Shown here: positions 23,650-33,723 of the stretch, one piece after another | How positions within the stretch are numbered: position 1 is the stretch's first letter | How the letters are laid out: every line of letters begins with the position of its first letter | Origin: Microbacterium thalassium | Lineage (GTDB): Bacteria; Actinomycetota; Actinomycetes; Actinomycetales; Microbacteriaceae | DNA: 64,000 bases | NCBI RefSeq assembly: GCF_014208045.1 | Contig: NZ_JACHML010000001.1 | Coordinates: 3,286,001-3,350,000, forward strand | Direction: 5' to 3' | Made by a program: the position numbers and the translations under genes | Notes under the pieces: model-generated | The model's database searches: none | Told to the model about the DNA's origin: nothing | The model's input: the letters and a program-made list of their open reading frames with translations, nothing else

Positions 23650-25005
23650 ATGGACCGCAGCACCGACAACGAGCACCCCACCCCGGAACCCGCCGCGGAC
23701 GATCCGGGCGGCACGGACGGCGGCGCAGACACGGGCGCGGATGCCGGGACGACCGAGGCCGCGGACGCCGTCCGGCCGGCGCCCGGACCCGACACCTCCG
23801 GCTCGGACGACACGGTTCGCATCACGCCCGCGGCCGAGGACACCGATGCGAACGACACCGTGATCCTCGCCTCGCAGCCCGTCAGCACGGATGCATTCGA
23901 CACGGTCCGCCTCGAGCCTCTGCCGGCCGACGACCCCGAATTCGCCGCCCTCGGTCTCACCACCGCCCGGGAGCAGACGGACAGCTACGACACCCTCCCG
24001 CTCCCGCCGTCGCAGACCGCCCCCGAGAACGGCGCGCCGCCGGCAGAGCCCGAGCCCGCGCCCGCCGACGGCGCCCCGAAGAAGGCCGAGCGCGACCCCG
24101 ACGCGCAGCGCTGGTGGGCGATCCTGCTCGCCCTGCCCGCCGGCGTATTCGGCGCGATCGTGGGCCTCGGGCCGTGGGTGCTGACCGGCGCCCGCCTGCC
24201 GGCCCAGGACCTGTGGGCCGCCGACACGGCGCCCTTCATGATGCCGCTCGCGATGCTGCCGCTCAGCCAGAACAACGTGGTCCAGATCTTCTCGTTCCTC
24301 GTCGTCGGCGCCGCGCTCGCCGGCATCCTGGGGCGTGCGCTGCGCCTGCGCGGTGTCGGCGTCTTCCTGCTCGAACTCGGCGTGCTGGGCGTGCAGGGCT
24401 GGGCGACGGTGCAGGCCACGATGGTGCTGCGCGAGGGCCTGCAGGACCGGTTCGAGTCCGCCATGTACGTCGTCGGCCTGCTGACCGGCACGATCCTGTC
24501 GATCCTCGTCGGTGTGATGGTGACGCTGCTCATCGCATCCGCCCCCCGCGCGGGCGCCCTGATCGGACTCACGATCGGCGCGATCGGGACCACGGCGTGG
24601 CTGACGACTCTGCTCTTCGCCACCGGGTTCTTCCGCGGCCCGTTCTCGGAGCTGGCGTGGCTCCTGCCGTGGGTCGCCCCGGTGCTCACCGGCCTCGCCA
24701 TCGCGTGGACGGGCGTCAACACCGTCGGGCGCATCATCTCGACGATCGTCGCGCTCGCGATGCTCTGGATCGCGCCGGCCGTCACCACCGCGGTCGCGAA
24801 CGTCCTCGGCAACCGGGTCGTCTTCCGCTCCGGAGACGACCTGCTCGCCTACGGCTCCAGCATCTTCCGCTCGGCGCTGCTGGTGCCCGAACTCGCCCTG
24901 CCGCCGGTCATCGTCGCCGCGGTCATGGCCGCCGTCGTCATCGGCATCGTGCTGCTGGTGCGCGCGCTCGTGAAGGAGCGCCCGCTCACCGAGAGCCGAA
25001 CGTGA
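23650..25005 (+). CDS. hypothetical membrane protein with acidic, DTVxL-rich N-terminal tail
   Basis: Protein of 451 aa. Residues 1 to about 150 are Pro/Asp/Glu/Ala-rich and probably disordered. This part contains repeated Thr motifs in the form DDTVRI, NDTVIL, FDTVRL and YDTLPL, spaced 20-40 residues apart, which look like sites for a Ser/Thr kinase or FHA-domain reader. Residues 150-450 hold about eight hydrophobic helices. No family name recognised. An AGGAG ribosome binding site precedes ATG 23650. The 3' end overlaps the convergent gene at 24986 by 20 bp. Confidence 0.72.
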   Translation: MDRSTDNEHPTPEPAADDPGGTDGGADTGADAGTTEAADAVRPAPGPDTSGSDDTVRITPAAEDTDANDTVILASQPVSTDAFDTVRLEPLPADDPEFAALGLTTAREQTDSYDTLPLPPSQTAPENGAPPAEPEPAPADGAPKKAERDPDAQRWWAILLALPAGVFGAIVGLGPWVLTGARLPAQDLWAADTAPFMMPLAMLPLSQNNVVQIFSFLVVGAALAGILGRALRLRGVGVFLLELGVLGVQGWATVQATMVLREGLQDRFESAMYVVGLLTGTILSILVGVMVTLLIASAPRAGALIGLTIGAIGTTAWLTTLLFATGFFRGPFSELAWLLPWVAPVLTGLAIAWTGVNTVGRIISTIVALAMLWIAPAVTTAVANVLGNRVVFRSGDDLLAYGSSIFRSALLVPELALPPVIVAAVMAAVVIGIVLLVRALVKERPLTESRT

Positions 25006-25246
25006 GCAGCAGCGGCACCGCGAGCCCGACCACCCACAGTGCGACGAACGCGATGCCGCCGAACAGCAGCCAGCGGCGGTTGGCGACGGGCATGTCGCCC
25101 CACAGCGAGTTGCGCACATCCTCGCGGTTGGCGCGCGAGACGACGCGCCGGATCTCGGGGTCACCCGTGTCGAGGCGCCCCTCGCGCGCGTGACGCGCGA
25201 TGTTCTCCGCCTCTTCGGGCGAGAGATCACGGTCGGGGCTCGGCAT
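24986..25246 (-). CDS. small hypothetical membrane protein, 86 aa
   Basis: Begins MPSPDRDLSPEEAENIARHA, has an acidic/basic cytoplasmic part of about 55 residues and one C-terminal transmembrane helix (LLFGGIAFVALWVVGLAVPLLLTF). No family recognised. It ends inside the tail of the convergent membrane-protein gene. The ATG at 25246 is chosen because upstream in-frame text is not protein-like. Confidence 0.68.
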   Translation of the reverse strand: MPSPDRDLSPEEAENIARHAREGRLDTGDPEIRRVVSRANREDVRNSLWGDMPVANRRWLLFGGIAFVALWVVGLAVPLLLTFGSR

Positions 25247-25310
25247 GGCTCCATGGTAAGTCGGTGACGGGTGCCGCGGGCCGGGCGGAGCGAGCGAGAG
25301 GGCGGAGCTC

Positions 25311-27005
25311 CTAGGAGGGTCTGCGGGGGCCGAAACCGCCCAGCAGCGCATGCAGCGCCGGAAGCACCGAGACGCTCATCAGGACGACGCCGAAGGTGAG
25401 ATCCGACGCACGCAGCAGCGCCCCGCCGATCAACAGCGCCGCAAACAGCATCATCGACACCGCCCGCCGGATGAGGCCCTCCAGGCGCGCGAAGCGGCGC
25501 TCGAGGCGCGACATGTCGACGGTGAGCTTGCCGTCATCGAGCCGCGTGATGAGGTCGTCGACGCGCCGCGGCATCCGCATCATGAGCCCGCCGATCGACA
25601 CGGCCTCCTTCGCGAACGCCTTCACGACGTTGCCGCGCTCGTCGCGCAGCAGCTGCTGGGCGTACGGCTCGACGGCATCCCACATGTTGAACTTCGGGTT
25701 CAGCGAGCTGCACATGCCCGACGTCAGCGAAACGGCGCGGATGATCAGCAGGAAGTTCTCGGGCAGCTGGAACGGCAGCGACCGCATCGCGTCGCCGAAC
25801 TCGACGGCGAAGTCCTCGAACTCGCGGATGTCGACCTCCTGCAGATCCGCGAAACCCATGCCGCCGAAGCGCGAGAACAGCTGCCCCATCGCGCGCTCGA
25901 GCTCGCCGGTGTCGGCCGTCGGCAGCAGCACCCCGACGTCGCGGATCGCCTGCACCAGCTGGCGGCTGTTGCGCGCGGCGACGGCGATCATGAGCTGCTG
26001 CAGGCCGTGGCGCAGGCGGTCGGGGACCTCGCCCATCATCCCGAAGTCGACGAACGTGAGCCGGAACGGCGGCTCGCCCTCCGCGGCATCCGCCCTCGGG
26101 GTCACGAACAGGTTCCCCGGATGCGGGTCGGCGTGGAAGTACCCGTCGACGAAGAGCTGGTCGAACATGACCTCGGCGAACACGCGGGCGACGGCGTTCG
26201 GGTCGATCCCCGCCGCGCGGAGGCCCTCCTGGTCGTTGATCTTGATCGCCGAGACGTCCTCGAGGGTCAGCACCCGCCGGTTGCTGCGCTCCCACGCGAC
26301 CTCGGGCACGCTCACGCGCGGGTCGCCGGCGAAATTCTCGGCGAACCGCGCGGCGTTCGCGGCCTCGTGGAAGTAGTCGATCTCCTCCAGGCTCGTCGCC
26401 GCGAACTCCTCGATGAGCGCCGGCAGGTCTACGTGCTGCCGCACCATGCGCACGCGGCTGAGCACCGAGGCGACGCGCCGCAGGGCCGTGAGGTCGACGT
26501 CGACGACCTGCTCGATCCCGGGCCGCTGGATCTTCACCACCACGTCGGCGAAGCCGGTGTCATCCGCATCCGCCGGTCGCAGCGTCGCGCGGTGGGCCTG
26601 CCCGAGCGACGCCGCTGCGAGCGGCGCCTCGTCGAACGACGCGTACGCGCGATCGAGCGGCATCCCGAGTTCGGCCTCGGCGTGCTCGCGGATCGCCGGG
26701 AACGGCACCGCAGGCACTTCGTCCTGCAGGCTCTCGAGCTCCTTGGTGATCTCGGGCGGCAGAACGTCGAGGCGGCTCGACATGAACTGGCCGACCTTGA
26801 TCATGAGTCCGCCGAGATCGACCGCGAGATCGTGGAACCGGCGCGCGATGCGCTGGATCCGCGCCGCGCGCCCGCGGGCGACGAACGCGCCGAGCCCGAT
26901 CCGGGGCAGGATCAGCTCGTACCACCACGCCTGCAGCATGTACCGCCACGCGAACCGCATGATGCGGCGGTAGCGGCCCCGCGTCACCGCCGTGTCGGTC
27001 GTCAT
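25311..27005 (-). CDS. ABC1 / UbiB-family atypical kinase
   Basis: Protein kinase-like protein of 564 aa of the UbiB/ADCK family, which supports isoprenoid quinone or lipid metabolism and has ATPase rather than classic kinase activity. Diagnostic features are the KxGQ motif (IKVGQFMSSR, K70), the Ala-rich nucleotide loop ASLGQAHRA in place of a Gly-rich loop, the catalytic YFHADPHPGNLF, and the metal-binding FVDFGMMG. Two hydrophobic helices close the C-terminus (VSMMLFAALLIGGALL and following). It follows the PadR gene with a gap of about 42 bp on the same strand and is probably its operon partner. Confidence 0.9.
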   Translation of the reverse strand: MTTDTAVTRGRYRRIMRFAWRYMLQAWWYELILPRIGLGAFVARGRAARIQRIARRFHDLAVDLGGLMIKVGQFMSSRLDVLPPEITKELESLQDEVPAVPFPAIREHAEAELGMPLDRAYASFDEAPLAAASLGQAHRATLRPADADDTGFADVVVKIQRPGIEQVVDVDLTALRRVASVLSRVRMVRQHVDLPALIEEFAATSLEEIDYFHEAANAARFAENFAGDPRVSVPEVAWERSNRRVLTLEDVSAIKINDQEGLRAAGIDPNAVARVFAEVMFDQLFVDGYFHADPHPGNLFVTPRADAAEGEPPFRLTFVDFGMMGEVPDRLRHGLQQLMIAVAARNSRQLVQAIRDVGVLLPTADTGELERAMGQLFSRFGGMGFADLQEVDIREFEDFAVEFGDAMRSLPFQLPENFLLIIRAVSLTSGMCSSLNPKFNMWDAVEPYAQQLLRDERGNVVKAFAKEAVSIGGLMMRMPRRVDDLITRLDDGKLTVDMSRLERRFARLEGLIRRAVSMMLFAALLIGGALLRASDLTFGVVLMSVSVLPALHALLGGFGPRRPS

Positions 27006-27047
27006 GTCTCCATGATGCCGACTCGGCGGCGGTGCGGGCTCGTCGGG

Positions 27048-27629
27048 TCAGTCCTCCGCGAGGATCGCATACAGCTTGCGGCGCGCCTCGTCGAGGACGG
27101 CGACCGCCTCGTCGACCTGCTCCTTCGTGCCGGCCTTGCCGACCTGCGCGGCCGCCTGCGCGAGCTTCGCGCCCGCCTTCGGCAGCGCGGCCATGCGCTG
27201 GGCGTCCTTCATGCCCGGCATCTCCCACGGCGCCGAACGATCGTCGGAGCCTTCGGCCTCTTCACGACCGGCATCGGTCAGCGAGTAGGTCTTCTTGCCG
27301 TCCTTCTCCTCGGCGACGATCAGGCCCTCGTCGGCGAGCATCTGCAGCGTCGGGTAGATCGAGCCGGGGCTCGGCTTCCACATGCCGCCCGAGCGCTCCT
27401 CGATCTCGTGGATGATCTGGTAGCCGTGCATGGGGCCTTCGGCCAGGAGAGCGAGCACGGCCGAGCGCACGTCGCCGCGGCCCATGCGCATGCCGCCGAA
27501 GCGCTGCTCGAAGCCCTCCTTGAGCTGGTCCATCGCCTCCCAGATGTCGTTGCCCGACCAGCCGCGCCCGAAGCCGGGGCCGGGTCCGCGGTGGCGCGAT
27601 CCGCCGCGGTCGCCGTAGGAATCGTTCAT
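27048..27629 (-). CDS. PadR-family transcriptional regulator
   Basis: Regulator of 193 aa with a Gly/Arg/His-rich N-terminal arm (SRHRGPGPGFGRGWSGNDIW), then the PadR winged helix: VRSAVLALLAEGPMHGYQIIHEIEERSGG (in part), SPGSIYPTLQMLADEGLIVAE and GKKTYSLTDAGREE. A C-terminal helical dimerisation region follows. The ATG at 27629 has AGGAGGTCATC just upstream. Palindromes in the promoter (27661-27689) are candidates for autoregulation. It likely controls the downstream ABC1 kinase gene. Confidence 0.92.
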   Translation of the reverse strand: MNDSYGDRGGSRHRGPGPGFGRGWSGNDIWEAMDQLKEGFEQRFGGMRMGRGDVRSAVLALLAEGPMHGYQIIHEIEERSGGMWKPSPGSIYPTLQMLADEGLIVAEEKDGKKTYSLTDAGREEAEGSDDRSAPWEMPGMKDAQRMAALPKAGAKLAQAAAQVGKAGTKEQVDEAVAVLDEARRKLYAILAED

Positions 27630-27660
27630 GATGACCTCCTCGGAAGGATGCTGTCGCCCG

Positions 27661-27689
27661 ATGTATGAGCGATACATACCGATATATCG
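27661..27689. promoter_or_regulatory. candidate PadR operators
   Basis: ATGTAT-GAGCG-ATACAT (27661-27677) is a perfect 6-bp-arm palindrome close to the ATGT/ACAT pattern bound by PadR proteins. CGATATATCG (27680-27689) is a second perfect palindrome. Both lie 32-60 bp upstream of the PadR start, in an A/T-rich patch that probably also contains the -10. Confidence 0.5.
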
Positions 27690-27786
27690 TTAACCGGCTC
27701 CGAGCGACAGGGTCCCGCGGACTTTCACACGCCGCGCCCAGCTTCGCGGCGCACCTCACCCCGCGCACGGGCACCGTGCATGACCC

Positions 27787-27895
27787 CGGCGAATGCATAT
27801 CGTCTCGCCGAGACGACACGTTGCACACGGGGAACAACGTGTGATCTCGGCGAGTGCGCATCTCCTCGCCGAAACGACAGGATGCACGTGCGGCG
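27787..27895. repeat. composite inverted and direct repeat element
   Basis: CTCGCCGAGA (27804-27813) and TCTCGGCGAG (27845-27854) are perfect 10-bp arms, and nested inside them are ACACGTTG (27816-27823) and CAACGTGT (27835-27842), so 27804-27854 can fold into one long stem. In addition the block starting CGGCGAATGCAT at 27787 recurs imperfectly 61 bp later as CGGCGAGTGCGCAT. The element sits in the 270-bp gap between the PadR and GNAT genes. Confidence 0.55.
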
Positions 27896-27901
27896 GAGAT
27901 G

Positions 27902-28552
27902 TCAGGCCTCGGGGAGGAGCTGCGCCTTCGCGGGCTCGACGCCCTCGGCGACGAGGTCCCAGGCGGGGCGGCGGAACTGCGCGGCCGACAGCCGCACACG
28001 CACTTCCTCGCCGCTCTCGCCGGGGCGGGGCCGCATGCGCGTGCGGCCGTTCAGCTCGTAGCCGAGCTTGCGCGAGACGCCCAGCGACCTGTCGTTCCAC
28101 TCGGCCGCGCTGGACTCGGCCCACTCGGCGCCGAGGTGGTCGAACGCGAACATCAGCATCCCGGCGCGCATCTCCGTGCCGAGCCCCTGGCCCTGATGCT
28201 CCTGCGTCAGCCAGGATCCCGATTCCACCGTGCGGCGCTCGGCGAACTGCACGCCCTGCACGTCCCGCACGCCGATCGGCACGCCGTCCCGCAGCACAGC
28301 GAAGCTCACCGTCCACTTCTCTGCGGTGAGCCCGACACGCAATCCCCACTGGAACTGCACCATCGAACGCGCCAGGGCGTCCGGCTCGGCTTCGGACCAC
28401 GGCGTGAGGAACGGCATCCGGTCCGGCGCGTGGATGCCGGCGACCGCCGCGTCGACCAGGCCCGGAAAGTCCTCATCCCGCACCGGGCGCATCTCCAGGC
28501 GCGGGGTCCGCAGGCGCAGACCGAACAGCGGCCAGATCCGATCCATCTCCAT
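27902..28552 (-). CDS. GNAT family N-acetyltransferase (RimJ/RimL-like)
   Basis: Acetyltransferase of about 216 aa. LRTPRLEMRPVRDEDFPGL at the start is the RimJ/RimL pattern, and WLTQEHQGQGLGTEMRAGML holds the acetyl-CoA binding motif (Q/RxxGxG/A); NDRSLGVSRKLGYELNG is the C-terminal motif with conserved Asn and Tyr. The start ATG at 28552 lies 6 nt after TATCGT (28564-28559), a leaderless layout. An ATG two codons later is possible. Substrate unknown. Confidence 0.88.
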   Translation of the reverse strand: MEMDRIWPLFGLRLRTPRLEMRPVRDEDFPGLVDAAVAGIHAPDRMPFLTPWSEAEPDALARSMVQFQWGLRVGLTAEKWTVSFAVLRDGVPIGVRDVQGVQFAERRTVESGSWLTQEHQGQGLGTEMRAGMLMFAFDHLGAEWAESSAAEWNDRSLGVSRKLGYELNGRTRMRPRPGESGEEVRVRLSAAQFRRPAWDLVAEGVEPAKAQLLPEA

Positions 28553-28676
28553 TGCGCCACGATAGGGGGAACGGGCGGGCCTTCGTCGGATTCCGGATCG
28601 ATGTCGATTCCGGTTGCCCCCGTTCGACGCGATAGTGAGAGGGGACGACAGGTCCCCGCCGAACAGGGAGCAAGAG

Positions 28677-29096
28677 ATGAAGCACATGCTGATCATGCGG
28701 GCGACCGCCGACGCCGTGAAGAACTTCCAGGAGATGGACTTCGAGGCCGCCATCAACGCGATGGGCGCCTACAACGAGGCGATGATCGCCGCCGGCGTCA
28801 TGGTCGCCGGCGAGGGGCTCGCGATGGAGCCCGGCTACGTCGTCGACTTCTCGGGCGACACCCCGATCGTCAGCGACGGCCCCTACGGCGAGGTGCACGA
28901 GCTGTTCAACGGGTTCTGGATCATCCAGACCGCCACCGCCGAAGAGGCGCTCGAGTGGGCCAAGCGCTGCCCGCTGACCGCCGGCAACAAGCTCGAGGTG
29001 CGGCGCGTGACCGACGAGAGCGACTTCGCCGAGCACGCCGACAACGAGTACATCCAGAAGGAGAAGGAGTGGCGCGTCGAGCTCGGCACCGAGTGA
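28677..29096 (+). CDS. YCII/DGPF-domain protein
   Basis: Protein of 139 aa of the DGPF (YCII-related) family. The name-giving motif is seen as SDGPYGEVHELFNGFWII with the catalytic-looking Asp and the conserved HxLxGxW segment. These small ferredoxin-like proteins are genetically linked to ECF42-type sigma factors, and that is exactly the neighbour here, 18 bp downstream. A GGGAG ribosome binding site precedes ATG 28677. The biochemical role is not known. Confidence 0.9.
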   Translation: MKHMLIMRATADAVKNFQEMDFEAAINAMGAYNEAMIAAGVMVAGEGLAMEPGYVVDFSGDTPIVSDGPYGEVHELFNGFWIIQTATAEEALEWAKRCPLTAGNKLEVRRVTDESDFAEHADNEYIQKEKEWRVELGTE

Positions 29097-29114
29097 GCCG
29101 CCGCTGACACCGAC

Positions 29115-30359
29115 ATGGACGACGTCCGGCGCACGGTCGACGCCCTCTGGCGCATCGAGGGCCTGCGGATCACGGCATCCGTGGCCAAGATGACCGGAGA
29201 CGTCGGCCTCGCCGAGGACGTGGCGCAGGAGGCGGTGCTCGAGGCCCTCCAGTCGTGGCCGGATGCCGGCATCCCCCGCAATCCGGGCGCATGGCTCACC
29301 GCGGTCGCGAAGCGCCGCGCCATCGACGCGTGGCGGCGCCGCGAGCGCCTCGACGAGCGGTACGAGACCATCGCGCACGCGCTCGACCAGGCTCCCGACG
29401 ACGACTGGGAACCCATCGATGACGACGTGCTGCGCCTCGTCTTCACGGCATGCCACCCCGCGCTGTCGCGCGAGTCGCAGGTCGCGCTGACGCTGCGCGT
29501 GGTGGCGGGGCTGTCGACCGACGAGATCGCACGGATGCTGCTGACCTCGGTGCCGACCGTGCAGGCCCGCATCACGCGGGCGAAGAAGACGCTCGCCGCC
29601 GCGAGAGTGCCGTTCGAGACGCCCGATCCCGCGGAATGGCGCGGGCGGCTGTCGGCGGTGCTCGGCGTCGTGTACCTCGTGTTCACCGAGGGGTACGCCG
29701 CGACCGCGGGCGACCGGTGGGTGCGGCCCGATCTCGCCGACGAGGCCATCCGGCTCGGGCGCATCGTGACGGGTCTGCTCCCCCGCGAGCCCGAGCCGCT
29801 CGGGCTGCTGGCGCTCATGGAGCTGCAGCGAGCGCGGTTCGCGGCCCGCGAGTCCGGCTCCGGCGGCGCGGTGCTGCTCGCCGACCAGGACCGGTCGCGG
29901 TGGGACCGCGGCCAGATCGCGCGCGGGCTCGACCTGCTGCGGAAGGCGGATGCCGCGGCCGCCGCGCGCGGTACGGGCCGTGGACCGTACGCGCTGCAGG
30001 CGGCGATCGCGGCGTGCCACGCGGTGGCGCCGAGCGTGGCTGAGACCGACTGGCCACGGATCGTGCTGCTGTACGAGGTGCTCGGCCGCGTCGCCCCGAG
30101 CCCTGTGGTGGAGCTCAACCGGGCAGCAGCGGTGTCGATGGCGTCGGGACCCGCCGACGCACTGGCCATCGTCGATGCCCTCGAGGAGTCGGGCGCGCTG
30201 CACGGCTCACACCTTCTGCCGAGCGTCCGTGGCGAGCTGCTCGCGCAGCTCGGGCGGGTGGACGAGGCCCGGTCGGAGCTGCTGACCGCGGCCGCACTGA
30301 CCGCGAACGCCGCTCAGCAGCAGGTGCTGCGGGCGAAGGCGGAAGCACTGGCCGGCTGA
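29115..30359 (+). CDS. ECF sigma factor, ECF42-like, with C-terminal TPR-like extension
   Basis: RNA polymerase sigma factor of 414 aa. Region 2 (VGLAEDVAQEAVLEALQSWP, AWLTAVAKRRAIDAWRRRER) and region 4 (RESQVALTLRVVAGLSTDEIARML, SVPTVQARITRAKKTL) occupy the first 180 residues. The remaining 230 residues are alpha-helical, with LLLADQDRSRWDRGQI and the tandem helices near the end that fit the TPR-like extension of the ECF42 group. No anti-sigma factor is adjacent, as usual for this group. It probably drives expression of the DGPF gene with which it forms an operon. Confidence 0.9.
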   Translation: MDDVRRTVDALWRIEGLRITASVAKMTGDVGLAEDVAQEAVLEALQSWPDAGIPRNPGAWLTAVAKRRAIDAWRRRERLDERYETIAHALDQAPDDDWEPIDDDVLRLVFTACHPALSRESQVALTLRVVAGLSTDEIARMLLTSVPTVQARITRAKKTLAAARVPFETPDPAEWRGRLSAVLGVVYLVFTEGYAATAGDRWVRPDLADEAIRLGRIVTGLLPREPEPLGLLALMELQRARFAARESGSGGAVLLADQDRSRWDRGQIARGLDLLRKADAAAAARGTGRGPYALQAAIAACHAVAPSVAETDWPRIVLLYEVLGRVAPSPVVELNRAAAVSMASGPADALAIVDALEESGALHGSHLLPSVRGELLAQLGRVDEARSELLTAAALTANAAQQQVLRAKAEALAG

Positions 30360-30534
30360 CGCGGCCGCGGCCGGCGGCAACCCTGGCTGCCGCACGCGTG
30401 TCATCACGCAGGCAGAATGCCGCCGACACACCGTGCTATCCGGGGTGCCGCTGGATTCCGCCTGAATTCGTGCGCACCGGAGACGCCGGGGAGGAGTCGC
30501 ACAGCGCGTCGGCGGCCCACCGTCGCACATTGTG

Positions 30535-30569
30535 TGCACTCTGGGTGAAATAGTGCAATACTGCACTTC

Positions 30570-30584
<15 letters not shown>
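30535..30584. promoter_or_regulatory. four-half-site symmetric operator of the TetR-MFS operon
   Basis: Half sites TGCACT (30535-30540), AGTGCA (30552-30557), TGCACT (30562-30567) and AGTGCA (30579-30584) are separated by 11, 4 and 11 bp, so the whole 50-bp array is symmetric about 30559.5. The last half site lies within the TetR coding start (ATG 30570). The array covers the likely -10 (AATACT) and start codon. The TetR encoded here is the likely ligand-responsive repressor. Confidence 0.65.
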
Positions 30585-32902
<2,318 letters not shown>

Positions 32903-32919
32903 CTCACGGCTCGCTTTCA

Positions 32920-32951
32920 GGATGCCGGGGACCAAACGGACCCCGGCATCC
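32920..32951 (+). terminator. hairpin terminator after the MFS gene
   Basis: GGATGCCGGGG (32920-32930) and CCCCGGCATCC (32941-32951) form an 11-bp stem with a 10-nt loop. The stem is built from inverted copies of the GGATGCCG word that is over-represented in this genome. Confidence 0.75.
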
Positions 32952-32952
32952 G

Positions 32953-32965
32953 TTGCACAATGCAA
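32953..32965. repeat. inverted repeat TTGCA-CAA-TGCAA upstream of msrA
   Basis: Perfect 5-bp arms, 30 bp before the msrA ATG, in the place of its promoter. A candidate operator. Confidence 0.4.
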
Positions 32966-32994
32966 GACTGCCGATAGACAAGGAGCGATCCGTC

Positions 32995-33537
32995 ATGACC
33001 GACACCGGAACCATCACCCGAATCCCCGGCGCCGAGACCGCCGTTCTCGCGGGCGGCTGCTTCTGGGGCATGCAGGACCTGCTGCGGGGGCGCCCCGGCA
33101 TCCTCCAGACGCGCGTCGGGTACACCGGCGGCCAGAACGACCACGCCACGTACCGGTATCACCCCGGGCACGCCGAGGCCGTCGAGATCGTGTTCGATCC
33201 GGCGCAGACCGGCTACCGCGACATCCTGGCGTTCTTCTTCCAGATCCACGACCCGTCGACGCTGAACCGCCAGGGCAACGACATCGGGTCCAGCTACCGC
33301 TCCGCGATCTTCCCGCTCTCGCCCGAGCAGGAGAAGGTCGCACGCGACACCATCGCCGACGTCGACGCGTCGGGGCTGTGGCCGGGGAACGCCGTCACCA
33401 CGATCGAGCCCGCCGGGCCCTTCTGGGAGGCCGAGCCCGAGCACCAGGACTACCTGGTGAAGTACCCGCATGGGTACACGTGCCACTTCCCGCGCCCGAA
33501 CTGGGTGCTGCCCAAGCGCGCCGACGCCACGGCGTAG
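32995..33537 (+). CDS. msrA: peptide-methionine (S)-S-oxide reductase MsrA
   Basis: Repairs oxidised methionine in proteins by reducing the S form of methionine sulfoxide. The active site is C22 in AGGCFWGMQ, and the family text [23 protein letters not shown] and [16 protein letters not shown] is fully conserved. Length 180 aa is normal. The recycling Cys is likely the one in [10 protein letters not shown] near the C-terminus. ATG 32995 with AAGGAGCG upstream. It is flanked by terminators on both sides and so is monocistronic. Confidence 0.95.
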   Translation: MTDTGTITRIPGAETAVLAGGCFWGMQDLLRGRPGILQTRVGYTGGQNDHATYRYHPGHAEAVEIVFDPAQTGYRDILAFFFQIHDPSTLNRQGNDIGSSYRSAIFPLSPEQEKVARDTIADVDASGLWPGNAVTTIEPAGPFWEAEPEHQDYLVKYPHGYTCHFPRPNWVLPKRADATA

Positions 33538-33548
33538 GGATTGAGGGG

Positions 33549-33582
33549 CGGATGCCGCGGACAACGGGGCCCGCGGCATCCG
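33549..33582 (+). terminator. hairpin terminator after msrA
   Basis: CGGATGCCGCGG (33549-33560) and CCGCGGCATCCG (33571-33582) give a 12-bp stem with a 10-nt loop. As with the terminator at 32920, the stem ends are inverted CGGATGCCG words. Confidence 0.72.
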
Positions 33583-33723
33583 TCGTCTTCGCCCCCTGTG
33601 CACGGATTCAGGAAGACACGCGGCTGCGGCGCGCCGGCATCGGCGCGTCGGTTCGCGGTGCCTGAATTCGTGCACGGGGCTGGGCGGCAGCCCGGGCTAC
33701 GGGGGTAGGGAGTACCCCGGCGG

